DNA from: Dyadobacter subterraneus
GTDB taxonomy: Bacteria > Bacteroidota > Bacteroidia > Cytophagales > Spirosomataceae
DNA length: 64,000 bases
Direction: 5' to 3'
NCBI RefSeq assembly: GCF_015221875.1
Contig: NZ_JACYGY010000001.1
Location: 806,001 to 870,000 of the forward strand
In this document: piece after piece, positions 43,723 through 52,874 of the stretch
Layout of the letters: the number at the start of each line of letters is the position of its first letter
Position numbering within the stretch: position 1 is the first letter of the stretch
The notes under the pieces: generated by a model
Told to the model about the DNA's origin: nothing
The model's database searches: none
What the model saw: only the letters and a program-made list of their open reading frames with translations
Translations under genes and position numbers: made by a program

Positions 43723-46362
43723 TTACAATTCTCCAAACTGTGTATACATTTCTTTCAATTTAGGCTCGGTTTCCTTGGCACGAATATCTTTTCGGATCGC
43801 CGGTACACCCTGAATATCTGTTAATAAACCAAGTGCCTGATAAGCGCCAAAACGTACGAAATAAGAAGGATTATTACGAGCCATTCCTTCCAGAACAGGA
43901 ATACTTTTGCGCTGTACATCCTGTTTTGATTTGATAAGATATTTCCCAAATACCTGGAGGAAATTATATTTTTCCGTAGGTTTCATACGCTTCATTTTGT
44001 CAAGAAACCAATCGTAGCGATCAGGTTCAGCCAGTCCGGCGTAATAATTTCCTACCGAAGCCACGATTGCATCATCCGGAGAATCTGCAAATTGTGCTGC
44101 AACATCTTTTGCATCAGCAGGCTGATTGACAAGATATTTGTCAAGCGCTACTGAGACCACCTGATAAGAACTATCACTCAATGCTTCACGGAAAACAGGA
44201 TCGTTATTGTTATCACCAAATGAAGCCAATGTAATAATTGCTTCGGCACGAACCTGAGGATGTCTGTCGGTGCGGGCACGGCTCTGAATTATTTTTTCAA
44301 TTGCTGCAAAACCATCTCCGTCATATTCTGCGAAGTTGGAAATAGCCATTTGGCGTAATTTCCAGAAAGGGTCGGTCATCGCTTTGATCAAAACATTTCT
44401 GGCTGTTGAATCCTTTAATTTTCCTTCCAACTGGGCTAATGCATCATATTTTTGCAAAAACTGATCGGAATGATTGTATTGATAAACCAGTTCCGCGTGG
44501 TCTTTTTCCTGTTCCACGCTGCCAAGAAGTTGAGATTCTGCATCAAATACTACCAGATCAGGTTTTTTGGCCGATGGAAATTCCAGGGTTTGGTTTGCCT
44601 TATCAACCAACACACTGTAACGATTTTTCTTCCCGCCAGTCCAGACATCCACTTTCAGCGGAAGCCGGTAAACGGTTGAAGCCAGTGTATCCTGTGTCTG
44701 GTTAATTTTCAACAAAACCTTATTCGTTGCTGTTGAATATTCCTGTTTGATTTTAAGTAAAGGATGACCCGGACGCAAAAACCATTGATCAAAAAACCAG
44801 TTTAAATCTTCTCCTGTCACTTTTTCAAAAGCTTCACGGAGATCAGAAATTTCTGCTGTTCCCAACGCATGCGCTTTCAGATATGTTTGTAAAGATTTGA
44901 AGAAAGCATCATCACCAACATATTTTCTGAGCATATGCAGAATCCTTCCACCTTTTGCGTAGGAGTGGCTATCAAACATATTTTCACGATCCTTATAAAA
45001 ATACCGGATCATAGGAACCTGCTTGGTTTCGGCTTCTGCAAGATATGTTTTCAGTTCCTGCAAATTCTGCCAGTCTGCTTCATTTTTTCCGATGTAATAT
45101 TCACTCCATAAATATTCTGAATAGTTGGCAAAGGATTCATTAAGCGGAAGTTGTCCCCATTCCTCGGCCGTTACATAATCCCCGAACCAGTGATGTGCCA
45201 GTTCGTGGGCAATAACTGCATCTGAATTTCCATCTAAAATAGAACGTGCATCCGTTTGGACACCTTCTTCATGCACAGTAGCCGTGGTATTTTCCATAGC
45301 ACCTGCCACAAAATCTCTCACTGCGATCTGCGCATATTTTTCCCATGGATATTCTATCCCGAAAATATTGGAAAAAAACGCCATCATTTCAGGCGTACGA
45401 CCAAAAATTGCATGTGCATCGCCGCCGTATTTTGGCTCAACGTAATAGCTAAGTTCGAGTCCGTTTGGCATCATATCTTTTGCAACGGCAAAATCACCAA
45501 CGGCAAGCATTGTAAGATATGGAGCAGCGGGAAGCGTTTGTTTCCAATGATCTGTACGCAAGCCGCTGTTGTCCGGTTCCTGAGAAATTAAAAGTCCGTT
45601 GGAAAGCGTTTTATAAGTGCTGTCAACCGTTATATAAATATCCTGAGTGAATTTCACATTGGGTGCATCAACCGTTGGAAACCAGCAAGAACTTCCTTCC
45701 GTTTCTCCCTGAGTCCAGATTTGCTTTGGTTTACCTTCATCCATTCCGTCCGGATTGATAAAGTATAAACCCTTATCATTTGGATTATCGTTTTGCTGGT
45801 CGCGGGGAAGTTCGTTCGGTTTTGCTACATAGTCGATTTTAACAAACAGCGTATCCTTCGAGGTATATTCCCGGCCCAATTTGATGATTAACTTACGTTT
45901 GTCGTAAGTGTATTCAAGCTTTTTATTTGATTTCTTGGAAAGGTCATTTATAGAAGCAGAACCGAAATCACCAGGCTTTTCAAGTTGAAAAATTCCCTGG
46001 ATATCAAATCCCTTTGCGTCCAGCTCAACGGTATTTTGGGGATAGAAATGAGGCTTCATAGAAATCACAGCTGAGCCGTGAACATGCTGCCTAAGCCAGT
46101 CAAATTCTACATCCAGACGGGTATGAATAAGATCGTGTTTCAAAGTTCTCGAAGGACGGTATGGTCCCTGGCGCGTAATCACACCCGGATTTCTTCTTAA
46201 AACCGTATCTCTTTCAGCAGCAATATTTCTGGCATTAACACCAAAAGCAATGAATAATAAAGCTATTCCAAAGAAGTTACAGAGACCGTTACGCAGCAAT
46301 ACGTTATTTTCATTACCGGTCATATCTGCTTTTGGTTTGGACATATTTTTGAGTTTGGACAA
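43723..46362 (-). CDS. M1-family aminopeptidase with HEAT-like C-terminal domain
   Basis: 879 residues. An internal signal-like helix (FFGIALLFIAFGVNA, about 30-45) suggests export, with a real start perhaps at the Met at residue 7 or 14. The M1 catalytic domain has GAMEN (354-358), zinc site HELAH (386-390) and the third zinc ligand Glu409. The C-terminal part from about residue 640 has paired helices (RNVLIKAMTDPFWKLRQMAI, VRAEAIITLASFG) like HEAT repeats. It trims N-terminal residues from peptides, probably in the periplasm. Single gene, minus strand, with lolC/E-like and rbfA upstream in the same direction. Confidence 0.93.
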   Translation of the reverse strand: MSKLKNMSKPKADMTGNENNVLLRNGLCNFFGIALLFIAFGVNARNIAAERDTVLRRNPGVITRQGPYRPSRTLKHDLIHTRLDVEFDWLRQHVHGSAVISMKPHFYPQNTVELDAKGFDIQGIFQLEKPGDFGSASINDLSKKSNKKLEYTYDKRKLIIKLGREYTSKDTLFVKIDYVAKPNELPRDQQNDNPNDKGLYFINPDGMDEGKPKQIWTQGETEGSSCWFPTVDAPNVKFTQDIYITVDSTYKTLSNGLLISQEPDNSGLRTDHWKQTLPAAPYLTMLAVGDFAVAKDMMPNGLELSYYVEPKYGGDAHAIFGRTPEMMAFFSNIFGIEYPWEKYAQIAVRDFVAGAMENTTATVHEEGVQTDARSILDGNSDAVIAHELAHHWFGDYVTAEEWGQLPLNESFANYSEYLWSEYYIGKNEADWQNLQELKTYLAEAETKQVPMIRYFYKDRENMFDSHSYAKGGRILHMLRKYVGDDAFFKSLQTYLKAHALGTAEISDLREAFEKVTGEDLNWFFDQWFLRPGHPLLKIKQEYSTATNKVLLKINQTQDTLASTVYRLPLKVDVWTGGKKNRYSVLVDKANQTLEFPSAKKPDLVVFDAESQLLGSVEQEKDHAELVYQYNHSDQFLQKYDALAQLEGKLKDSTARNVLIKAMTDPFWKLRQMAISNFAEYDGDGFAAIEKIIQSRARTDRHPQVRAEAIITLASFGDNNNDPVFREALSDSSYQVVSVALDKYLVNQPADAKDVAAQFADSPDDAIVASVGNYYAGLAEPDRYDWFLDKMKRMKPTEKYNFLQVFGKYLIKSKQDVQRKSIPVLEGMARNNPSYFVRFGAYQALGLLTDIQGVPAIRKDIRAKETEPKLKEMYTQFGEL

Positions 46363-46403
46363 AGTTTTGAAGTGTTAAATCGTATTACTTTAAATCGGCC
46401 TGA

Positions 46404-47633
46404 TCAAACAATCAGGGTCTGGCCGGACAATGCAGCGCGGCGTGCCGGAATGTATGAAACGGCCAAGGTTATGATAACGATAATACCTGCGGTTAAAAGT
46501 ATATCCTGCCAGATTAATTTAACAGGATAAGCATCAACGAGCGCTGTGGACATGCCCATGGAGACAAGCCCATAACTCATCTGCAACCAGCAAATAAGTA
46601 TGCCACTCAATATTCCCACAATTGCCCCCGACAACGCAACAATTGCTCCCTCGGCCAGAAATATATTTCTGATCAGCGTAGGTGTAGCGCCAAGTGCATA
46701 AAGCATGGATACATCTTTTTTCTTTTCGATAGCTAACATGCTGAGAGAGAAGAAAATATTGATTGCGGCCACTAAAATAATAAAGGATAATGTAACGGCA
46801 ACAAACAATTTTTCAACACGAATTGCACGAAGCAGATCTGCGTTCATTGCGTCTCTGTCGCGCACTATAAATTTCTTTCCGATTTTTGCCTCAATGTTTT
46901 CAGCCACATCTTTTTCCAGAAATCCCTGAGGGGCAATTTTTATTTCAAGTGAGGAACGCTGCCCCTGATATTGAAGCAAAGATTCAACGATCGGCAGTGG
47001 CGCAATGACATAATCGTCATACCTGTTTTCAATAAAAAAAACACCGCCCGGACGAATCAGGGTTTGATTAAATGCTTCGGTAGAAGTCACATTCAATGTT
47101 TTTGTTCCTGTTTTGGGATACCACAGTTCCAGAGGTGTTAAAATATCACTAAGAGAAATCGATAATGCATTTCTGACTCCTTCCGAGATAATAGCATACG
47201 GCGTTCCATTTTGGCCGTAAAGTTTTAATGAGCCTTCTATCAATGCAGTATCAAGTTGTCCGCGTCTGGAAAAAGTGCTGTCAACACCTTTCAGCCTCAC
47301 AATTGTTTGCTGATTTCCATATCGCGCCAGGGAATTATCTTCGATAACCTGCGTGATAATATTGACTCCCTCAACCGATTTGATTGCTTTCAAAAGTGTA
47401 TCAGAAACTATAAAACGTTTTCCTTCGGCAGGGGTAATGGTTACATCTGCATCAAAAGTTTTAAACATTTTACGGTTCAGATCTTCCATGCCGTTAAAAA
47501 CGGAAAGAACCACAACCATCGCCATCGTTCCAACAGCAACGCCGGCCATGGCGATGCGTGCTATCACACTAATGAAGCTGCGTTTATTACGGGAAAAAAA
47601 ATAGCGAATGGCAATTCGGTACGAAAGGTTCAT
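46404..47633 (-). CDS. LolC/LolE-like FtsX-family permease
   Basis: 409 residues with an N-terminal helix (about 22-46, AMAGVAVGTMAMVVVLSVF), a MacB-like periplasmic domain (about 50-265) and three C-terminal helices of an FtsX block (about 275-400). One FtsX block and this length fit lipoprotein-releasing permeases, which extract lipoproteins from the inner membrane with the LolD ATPase. It differs from the double-block permeases at the left end of the window. It follows rbfA by 18 bp in one operon. Confidence 0.87.
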   Translation of the reverse strand: MNLSYRIAIRYFFSRNKRSFISVIARIAMAGVAVGTMAMVVVLSVFNGMEDLNRKMFKTFDADVTITPAEGKRFIVSDTLLKAIKSVEGVNIITQVIEDNSLARYGNQQTIVRLKGVDSTFSRRGQLDTALIEGSLKLYGQNGTPYAIISEGVRNALSISLSDILTPLELWYPKTGTKTLNVTSTEAFNQTLIRPGGVFFIENRYDDYVIAPLPIVESLLQYQGQRSSLEIKIAPQGFLEKDVAENIEAKIGKKFIVRDRDAMNADLLRAIRVEKLFVAVTLSFIILVAAINIFFSLSMLAIEKKKDVSMLYALGATPTLIRNIFLAEGAIVALSGAIVGILSGILICWLQMSYGLVSMGMSTALVDAYPVKLIWQDILLTAGIIVIITLAVSYIPARRAALSGQTLIV

Positions 47634-47651
47634 TGTCAGTAACGCGAAAAA

Positions 47652-48035
47652 TCAATTCGTTTCTTCTTCTTCGTCTGGTTGAGCAGGAGGAATTACTATA
47701 TCTGCAAACAAAAGATCCATTTTTGCTGCATACTCGGCAGTATCATCAATATAAAATTGCAAATGAGGCACAATTCTTAACTGATGACGAACACGTTCTG
47801 CCAATTTTTGTCTTATAAATTTGGTATTTTCCTTTATCGTTTCAAGTAAAAATAACTTGTTCTTTTCTGGTAAAAAACTTAGATATGCCCGTGCAATTCC
47901 CAAATCAGGAGAAACACGAACGGCGGTTATCGTCACGAAAGTGCCGTTTACCAAATGTTTTGCATCCTGCTGAAAAATTTCACCTAAATCCTTCTGGATT
48001 TGTCTCCCTACTTTTTGTTGTCTCTTCGATTCCAT
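47652..48035 (-). CDS. rbfA: 30S ribosome-binding factor RbfA
   Basis: 127 residues from the ATG at 48035 (MESKRQQKVGRQIQKDLGEI), the family start; the frame is open further upstream to 48098. The KH-like fold pattern VRVSPDLGIARAYLSFLP and LRIVPHLQFYIDDTAEY identify RbfA, which helps mature the 5' end of 16S rRNA. A short acidic tail (QPDEEEETN) ends it. First gene of an operon with the lolC/E-like gene. Confidence 0.93.
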   Translation of the reverse strand: MESKRQQKVGRQIQKDLGEIFQQDAKHLVNGTFVTITAVRVSPDLGIARAYLSFLPEKNKLFLLETIKENTKFIRQKLAERVRHQLRIVPHLQFYIDDTAEYAAKMDLLFADIVIPPAQPDEEEETN

Positions 48036-48218
48036 CTTTTTCTGATTAGCGACTTTGGAACTATGGTTTTCTTGTAATATTAACCTTTCCGCTGCCACCC
48101 TTAACTTCTCTCAACTACTATATTTAATACAAATATCCATACTTATTTTGTTTTTGTAGACCCCTACGTTGTAATTTCGTGAAAGTATTCATGTCGTCCT
48201 ATCTAACCATCCAGTTTC

Positions 48219-49628
48219 TTGCTTAGTTTTTTTCGGGTTAACGCGGCTTATCAGATGATTAGTTTAGTGGTATTTTTCCTACTGCTAAGGCTGCCGTTCT
48301 TTTTTGGGGGGATACCTTTACTGATACCGGAACTGAGCTGGATGCTCGTCGGAGAGCAAATGAATCATGGTTTTATGCTTTACCGCGATGTTTGGGATAA
48401 TGTCAGCCCATTCTCGGGATTAACATACTGGCTCATAGATTCTCTTTTTGGAAGGGCGCAATGGGCTTATCAACTGGCTGCTGCCGGACTGGGAATTATC
48501 CAGATACTTTATTTCAATTATGTGATTTATTCCCGCGAAGTTTTTCCTGAGCGCACTTACATTCCCGGCGCTTTGTATGCAATCTTCCTGAATATTTCTT
48601 TTGACCTCGGCACACTTTCACCCATGCTGATGGCCAATACTTTTTTGCTTTTTGCCTTTGGTCTCATTGTGAAAATATTGGTAAAACGGGAAGCCACCAA
48701 CCAGGTTTTTGAAATGGGGCTTTACATTGGTATCGCTACCTTATTTTATCTGCCGGCTTCCTTATTTATGATCTGGGCTTTCCTGGCTTTGCTTTTTTAT
48801 ACCGGCGCAACAATCCGTCACCATTTACTTGGACTTTTCGGATCGATTTTTCCTCTGCTCATGGTACTGTTATTTTTCTATATCAATGATGGGATTGAAA
48901 GTCTAAACCGAAATTTGCTGACCTCGGTTTTTCAGGTAAAACAATATAATCTTAACGATTTTTCGTCATTATTTGCCTCGCTGATTCTTCCGCTAGGTTT
49001 TGGGATTATGGGTTTCACAAGGATTTTTACCACATTAAGATTTGTAAATTACCAAACCAGAATTCAGCAGGTGATGGCTTTGTGGTTTATCGTTGCAGTT
49101 TTTACAATTCCGTTAATGCAGTATCTCGCTCCGATGCAGTTTGTGATTTTCATTCCGCCGGCCGCGTTTTTTGCAACCCATTACTTTCAGAGTTTCAAAA
49201 GAAAAAGTCTTGGAGATGAATTTCAGTTTGTGTTGATGACGGCGATTATCGTCTTCATACAGTATCAGGGAACAAGAGGAATTTTACCAGGGATTTCGAT
49301 GGGTAAACTGGAAAATTTAAGATCAAAATCAGCCTCTTTGCCGCCCGATATCAAAAATAAAAGAATACTTGTTTTAGGCCAGCACGCTGGAGAATATAGC
49401 GAAAATTTCAGCGCTACACCTTATTTAAACTGGGATTTATCAAGCTACGATCTAAGAAATCTGGATCATTTTGACAGCGTAATTCACGTTTATGACAATT
49501 TCCGTAAAGATCCGCCTGATTATGTTATTGATAAAGCGAATTTAATGCCAAAACTTCTGGCACGCGTTCCTGCCCTTCAAAATCAATATAAGTTGAGTCA
49601 GTGGAAGGGGATTTATCAGAAAATTTGA
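48219..49628 (+). CDS. DUF6427-like integral membrane protein
   Basis: 469 residues with a TTG start at 48219 (MLSFFRVNAAYQMISL). The next in-frame ATG is at residue 13 (48255), which would cut into the conserved-looking LSFFR opening. About ten membrane helices run to residue 355, then a soluble tail of about 115 residues. The layout resembles the DUF6427 membrane proteins of Bacteroidota, but I am not certain of the family. Function unknown. No strong promoter seen. Confidence 0.75.
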   Translation: MLSFFRVNAAYQMISLVVFFLLLRLPFFFGGIPLLIPELSWMLVGEQMNHGFMLYRDVWDNVSPFSGLTYWLIDSLFGRAQWAYQLAAAGLGIIQILYFNYVIYSREVFPERTYIPGALYAIFLNISFDLGTLSPMLMANTFLLFAFGLIVKILVKREATNQVFEMGLYIGIATLFYLPASLFMIWAFLALLFYTGATIRHHLLGLFGSIFPLLMVLLFFYINDGIESLNRNLLTSVFQVKQYNLNDFSSLFASLILPLGFGIMGFTRIFTTLRFVNYQTRIQQVMALWFIVAVFTIPLMQYLAPMQFVIFIPPAAFFATHYFQSFKRKSLGDEFQFVLMTAIIVFIQYQGTRGILPGISMGKLENLRSKSASLPPDIKNKRILVLGQHAGEYSENFSATPYLNWDLSSYDLRNLDHFDSVIHVYDNFRKDPPDYVIDKANLMPKLLARVPALQNQYKLSQWKGIYQKI

Positions 49629-49638
49629 TTCAGTTGAG

Positions 49639-49665
49639 AATTGAGAGCGGCCGCCGCTCTCAATT
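49639..49665. terminator. Hairpin between convergent genes
   Basis: Perfect 12-bp stem AATTGAGAGCGG (49639-49650) / CCGCTCTCAATT (49654-49665) with a 3-base loop. No T-run, but its place between convergent stops suggests termination. Confidence 0.6.
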
Positions 49666-49671
49666 AATAAG

Positions 49672-50103
49672 CTAGCAAGCGATTTTATCCACCCGTGTTT
49701 GGTGTCTTCCTCCTTCGAATTCTGTATTTAAAAATGCTTCGACACTGGCTATCGCTGTTTCCAAGGTTATAAAACGCACAGGAATGCAGATTATGTTGGC
49801 ATCGTTATGCTGACGTGCCAAAGCTGCAAGTTCAAGATCCCATACCAAAGCAGCGCGGATTCCCTGGTGTTTGTTGGCTGTTATGCATACGCCTTGTCCG
49901 CTTCCGCATAAGAGAATTCCTTTTTCAAATTCCTTATTTTCAACACCGCTGGCCACAGGATGTGCGAAATCTGCATAATCCGCGGAGTCTGCACTATATG
50001 TTCCAAAATCTTTCACTTCATAACCGTTATTGGTAAGCCAGGTGGTAATTGGTTCCTTGTAGGGAAAACCAGCATGGTCGGAACCGATAGCAATTTTTTT
50101 CAT
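49672..50103 (-). CDS. rpiB: Ribose-5-phosphate isomerase B
   Basis: 143 residues. GSDHAGFPYKEPI at the N-terminus, LLCGSGQGVCITANK with the catalytic Cys near residue 65, and the C-terminal GGRHQTRVDKI are the RpiB signature. It interconverts ribose-5-phosphate and ribulose-5-phosphate in the pentose phosphate pathway. Cytoplasmic. Divergent from the LOG-family gene with a 128-bp gap. Confidence 0.95.
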   Translation of the reverse strand: MKKIAIGSDHAGFPYKEPITTWLTNNGYEVKDFGTYSADSADYADFAHPVASGVENKEFEKGILLCGSGQGVCITANKHQGIRAALVWDLELAALARQHNDANIICIPVRFITLETAIASVEAFLNTEFEGGRHQTRVDKIAC

Positions 50104-50231
50104 TACTTTTTTGTTAATTGTGTCTAGGTTACTAACAATTCTTTATTGGAAATTGTTAAATTTTCTCGCCTCTCGTAAAAAAAGAACACAAAGGTAACAG
50201 CAAATCAATGAACTAAAATTTTTTTGAAAAT

Positions 50232-51002
50232 ATGAGTGATGAATTAAAAGAAGGAAATTCAAAATTAATTGACGTATCCCTTCTTAATCCTTCCGTTCCG
50301 GAAGATGAAAAACGAATAAAAGAAGCATTTGAAGACCGTAACTGGAGTGAAATAAAAAGTGCAGATTCCTGGGTTATTTTCAAGGTCATGGCCGAATTTG
50401 TGGAAGGCTTTGACAAAATGGCCAAAATAGGTCCGTGTGTAACCATATTCGGTTCTGCACGAACTTTACCAGACAATCCTTATTACAAAATCACAGAAGA
50501 TATTGCTGCAAAACTGGTTCGTCATGGATATGGCGTAATTACGGGTGGTGGTCCCGGTATCATGGAAGCGGGGAATAAAGGTGCGTTTGAGCAAGGCGGG
50601 AAATCGGTTGGTTTAAACATTAAACTGCCATTTGAGCAACATAGCAATCCTTATATTGATCACGATAAAAATATCAATTTCGATTTCTTTTTTGTGCGTA
50701 AGGTAATGTTTGTCAAATACTCCCAGGGTTTTATCGTAATGCCCGGTGGATTTGGAACGCTTGATGAATTATTTGAAGCGATGACATTAATCCAGACAAA
50801 GAAAATCGCCCGTTTCCCGATTGTCTTGGTAGGAAGCAGCTATTGGTCCGGGCTTTTGGACTGGATAAAAAATACAATGCTCGCGGCAGGAAATATTAAT
50901 GAAGCTGATTTGAAATTAATCAGCATCGTTGATACGCCGGATGAGGTTGTGCATGTGATTGATGAATTCTATTCAAAATATTTGTTGAAACCGAATTTCT
51001 GA
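50232..51002 (+). CDS. LOG-family (TIGR00730) nucleotide-binding protein
   Basis: 256 residues. A Rossmann-like fold with ITGGGPGIMEAGNKGA near residues 108-122 and PGGFGTLDELFE near 171-182, the lysine-decarboxylase-like/LOG signature. Proteins of this group act as cytokinin-type nucleoside 5'-monophosphate phosphoribohydrolases; the bacterial substrate is often unknown. The extra N-terminal 60 residues (VPEDEKRIKEAFEDRNWSE) are typical of longer family members. Single gene. Confidence 0.9.
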   Translation: MSDELKEGNSKLIDVSLLNPSVPEDEKRIKEAFEDRNWSEIKSADSWVIFKVMAEFVEGFDKMAKIGPCVTIFGSARTLPDNPYYKITEDIAAKLVRHGYGVITGGGPGIMEAGNKGAFEQGGKSVGLNIKLPFEQHSNPYIDHDKNINFDFFFVRKVMFVKYSQGFIVMPGGFGTLDELFEAMTLIQTKKIARFPIVLVGSSYWSGLLDWIKNTMLAAGNINEADLKLISIVDTPDEVVHVIDEFYSKYLLKPNF

Positions 51003-51101
51003 TGAATTATTTATTGAATTCCCGTTTGATAAATACTTAGACATTTAATTCCCGGATTTAATTCCTGCTTTACAGTGGGGATTTAATTCGGGATCTTTAT
51101 T

Positions 51102-52076
51102 TTAAAACACCAAATAAGGCCCAATCTTCTCAATAACCTTCTCATCCAAAACCCTGACTTTTTTCAAATCTTCAAGTGATTGATAAGCTCCATGCTGTGT
51201 TCGGTAGTTAATGATTACAGAATTGATCTTTTTATTACGCAGATAAGAATGCTGTCCTAATTCCTCCGCAGTTGCAGTATTGATATTAATCTTTTTAACC
51301 GGACTTTGAATTTTGGCATATTTATTCAGTTCTGTAAGTGCGAGAGAATCAAGTCCGAAAATCTCTGAAAACTGACTTGTCGAATGAAATCCGCCTAAGC
51401 CATCCCTGAATTTTAAAATTCGTAAAGACAATTTGCTGCCAATTCCTTTAAGCTTGATAAGCTGAGTCGTATCGGTTGTGTTGATATCGAATGGAACAAT
51501 AAGTGGTTTGTTATATGCTTTGACTTCTTTGGGTAAGGAATTATTGGAATATGTTTTTTCCGGATATTTTGATTTTGGAAAAGCTGAACTTAATTCGGGA
51601 AGTTTGATATACGATTCCAGCTTTTGATAGACGTCGGAAGGGAAATCATAAATATTTAGCAAATCTTCCTTCTTTCTAAACTTTCCTCCTTTTGAGCGGT
51701 ATTTATCAATACGTTTTGCGATAAAGGCTGGAATACCCAGCTCTTCCAACTGATCAACCGAAGCTGTATTAGGATCGAAAAAAAACAGATGAACTGGTTT
51801 AGCCAGAGTTTTTGAATATTCCTTTTTTGAATATTTACTCTCGTTTTCTTCTTCCTGCAAAGCAGCGTCTTGTTCAAGTTGAGCGGCTATGCTGTCAAGT
51901 TTTTGTGTATCGACCGGTTCTGACGAAGTTGGAAAAAGTGGCAGAATCCATCGTCTGAGAATAAACGGAGTCCAGATCAGAAAAAATGATAGGAACATTA
52001 ATACGAAAGCTGCGCGGGCCTGCTTTCTGGAAATACCGAAAAAATCTTCAAGCTGATCAAGTATTCGTCGGAGCAT
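51102..52076 (-). CDS. Membrane-anchored helix-hairpin-helix protein
   Basis: 324 residues. One membrane segment near 24-44 (AAFVLMFLSFFLIWTPFI), then a charged linker, then three helix-hairpin-helix modules: FFDPNTASVDQLEELGIPAF (about 99-118), FDINTTDTTQLIKLKGIG (about 198) and ININTATAEELGQHSYL (about 267). Each FD.NTA/INTATAEEL block resembles the ComEA DNA-binding motif. Possibly binds DNA outside the inner membrane, as in natural competence, but this is a guess. Single gene. Confidence 0.85.
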   Translation of the reverse strand: MLRRILDQLEDFFGISRKQARAAFVLMFLSFFLIWTPFILRRWILPLFPTSSEPVDTQKLDSIAAQLEQDAALQEEENESKYSKKEYSKTLAKPVHLFFFDPNTASVDQLEELGIPAFIAKRIDKYRSKGGKFRKKEDLLNIYDFPSDVYQKLESYIKLPELSSAFPKSKYPEKTYSNNSLPKEVKAYNKPLIVPFDINTTDTTQLIKLKGIGSKLSLRILKFRDGLGGFHSTSQFSEIFGLDSLALTELNKYAKIQSPVKKININTATAEELGQHSYLRNKKINSVIINYRTQHGAYQSLEDLKKVRVLDEKVIEKIGPYLVF

Positions 52077-52127
52077 AGGCCAAAAGTTTGGGACAAAAAT
52101 GTTAGTCCGGCTTTTGACGTTGGAAAG

Positions 52128-52532
52128 TTAAAATGGTTTCCAGATTTTTAGAGAAGTATTTTCAGCGATACGATCAAAATCAATGTCGTTGTGGCAAAGT
52201 TCAAGATTAAAATGAATTGCATAAAAAGCAATCAGGCAATCATTAGGTTTGCGAATGGTGATACCAAGTTTACGAATTGACCGATAAAGTTGAGCGGCAG
52301 AGGTTGCAGCAAAATAAGGATCTAATATTAGGGAGTTTAGTCCTTTAAAATCTTCTTCATATTGATAAAAATCCCGATCTATTTTAATGCCTTGAAGAAA
52401 TTCCTGAATAATAACCGGGCAGGAACAAACTTTGTTAGCTTTAATTGATTCCGTTAAAAGATCCGTTTGGCCGGATTTAATTCCATTTCTAAAATCTATC
52501 CAAACAGATGTATCAAAAAGACGGTACGTCAT
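52128..52532 (-). CDS. vapC: PIN-domain VapC-type toxin
   Basis: 134 residues. PIN-domain acidic residues include Asp7 (FDTSVW), Glu44 in the IIQEFLQGI block and Asp97 in KPNDCLIAFYA, then a fourth acidic region near DIDFDRIAE. These form a Mg-dependent endoribonuclease site in VapC toxins, which cleave tRNA or rRNA. The start overlaps the end of the antitoxin gene by 20 bp. Confidence 0.88.
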   Translation of the reverse strand: MTYRLFDTSVWIDFRNGIKSGQTDLLTESIKANKVCSCPVIIQEFLQGIKIDRDFYQYEEDFKGLNSLILDPYFAATSAAQLYRSIRKLGITIRKPNDCLIAFYAIHFNLELCHNDIDFDRIAENTSLKIWKPF

Positions 52533-52722
52533 AAGTTCTCATTTTTTCCAGATCATCATCCCAGCCGCCTTTACCTTTTGATTGTAGTAATCTCTGACGG
52601 CGCATTTGATTAATCAATTCAGACAGAGCAAAGTCTATTATTTCTTTTTTAGTCTTCAGATTTTGATCGAAATCTCTTATTTTTTCAATCTTGTTTTCAT
52701 CAATTTCCACATTCGTTCTCAT
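52513..52722 (-). CDS. vapB: VapB-type antitoxin
   Basis: 69 residues. MRTNVEIDENKIEKI and the helix KTKKEIIDFALSELINQ look like the ribbon-helix-helix DNA-binding part of the VapB group with TKKE, and the C-terminal tail with GKGGWDDDLEKMR is the toxin-binding part. It precedes vapC with an overlap of 20 bp. A TATATTTG -7 match lies at 52753-52746 on the minus strand, without a well-placed TTG. Confidence 0.88.
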   Translation of the reverse strand: MRTNVEIDENKIEKIRDFDQNLKTKKEIIDFALSELINQMRRQRLLQSKGKGGWDDDLEKMRTYDVPSF

Positions 52723-52874
52723 AATTTTTCAATTTTGAATACACACAAATATACAAATTTTATACACATGGTTATTGTTTGCCATCAAATTCCCTAATTT
52801 TGCCAACTGATTGTAAAAACCTGAAAATTTACAATCCAAAACCTTTGTTTATTAATCAATTGTCTGAATCAATA

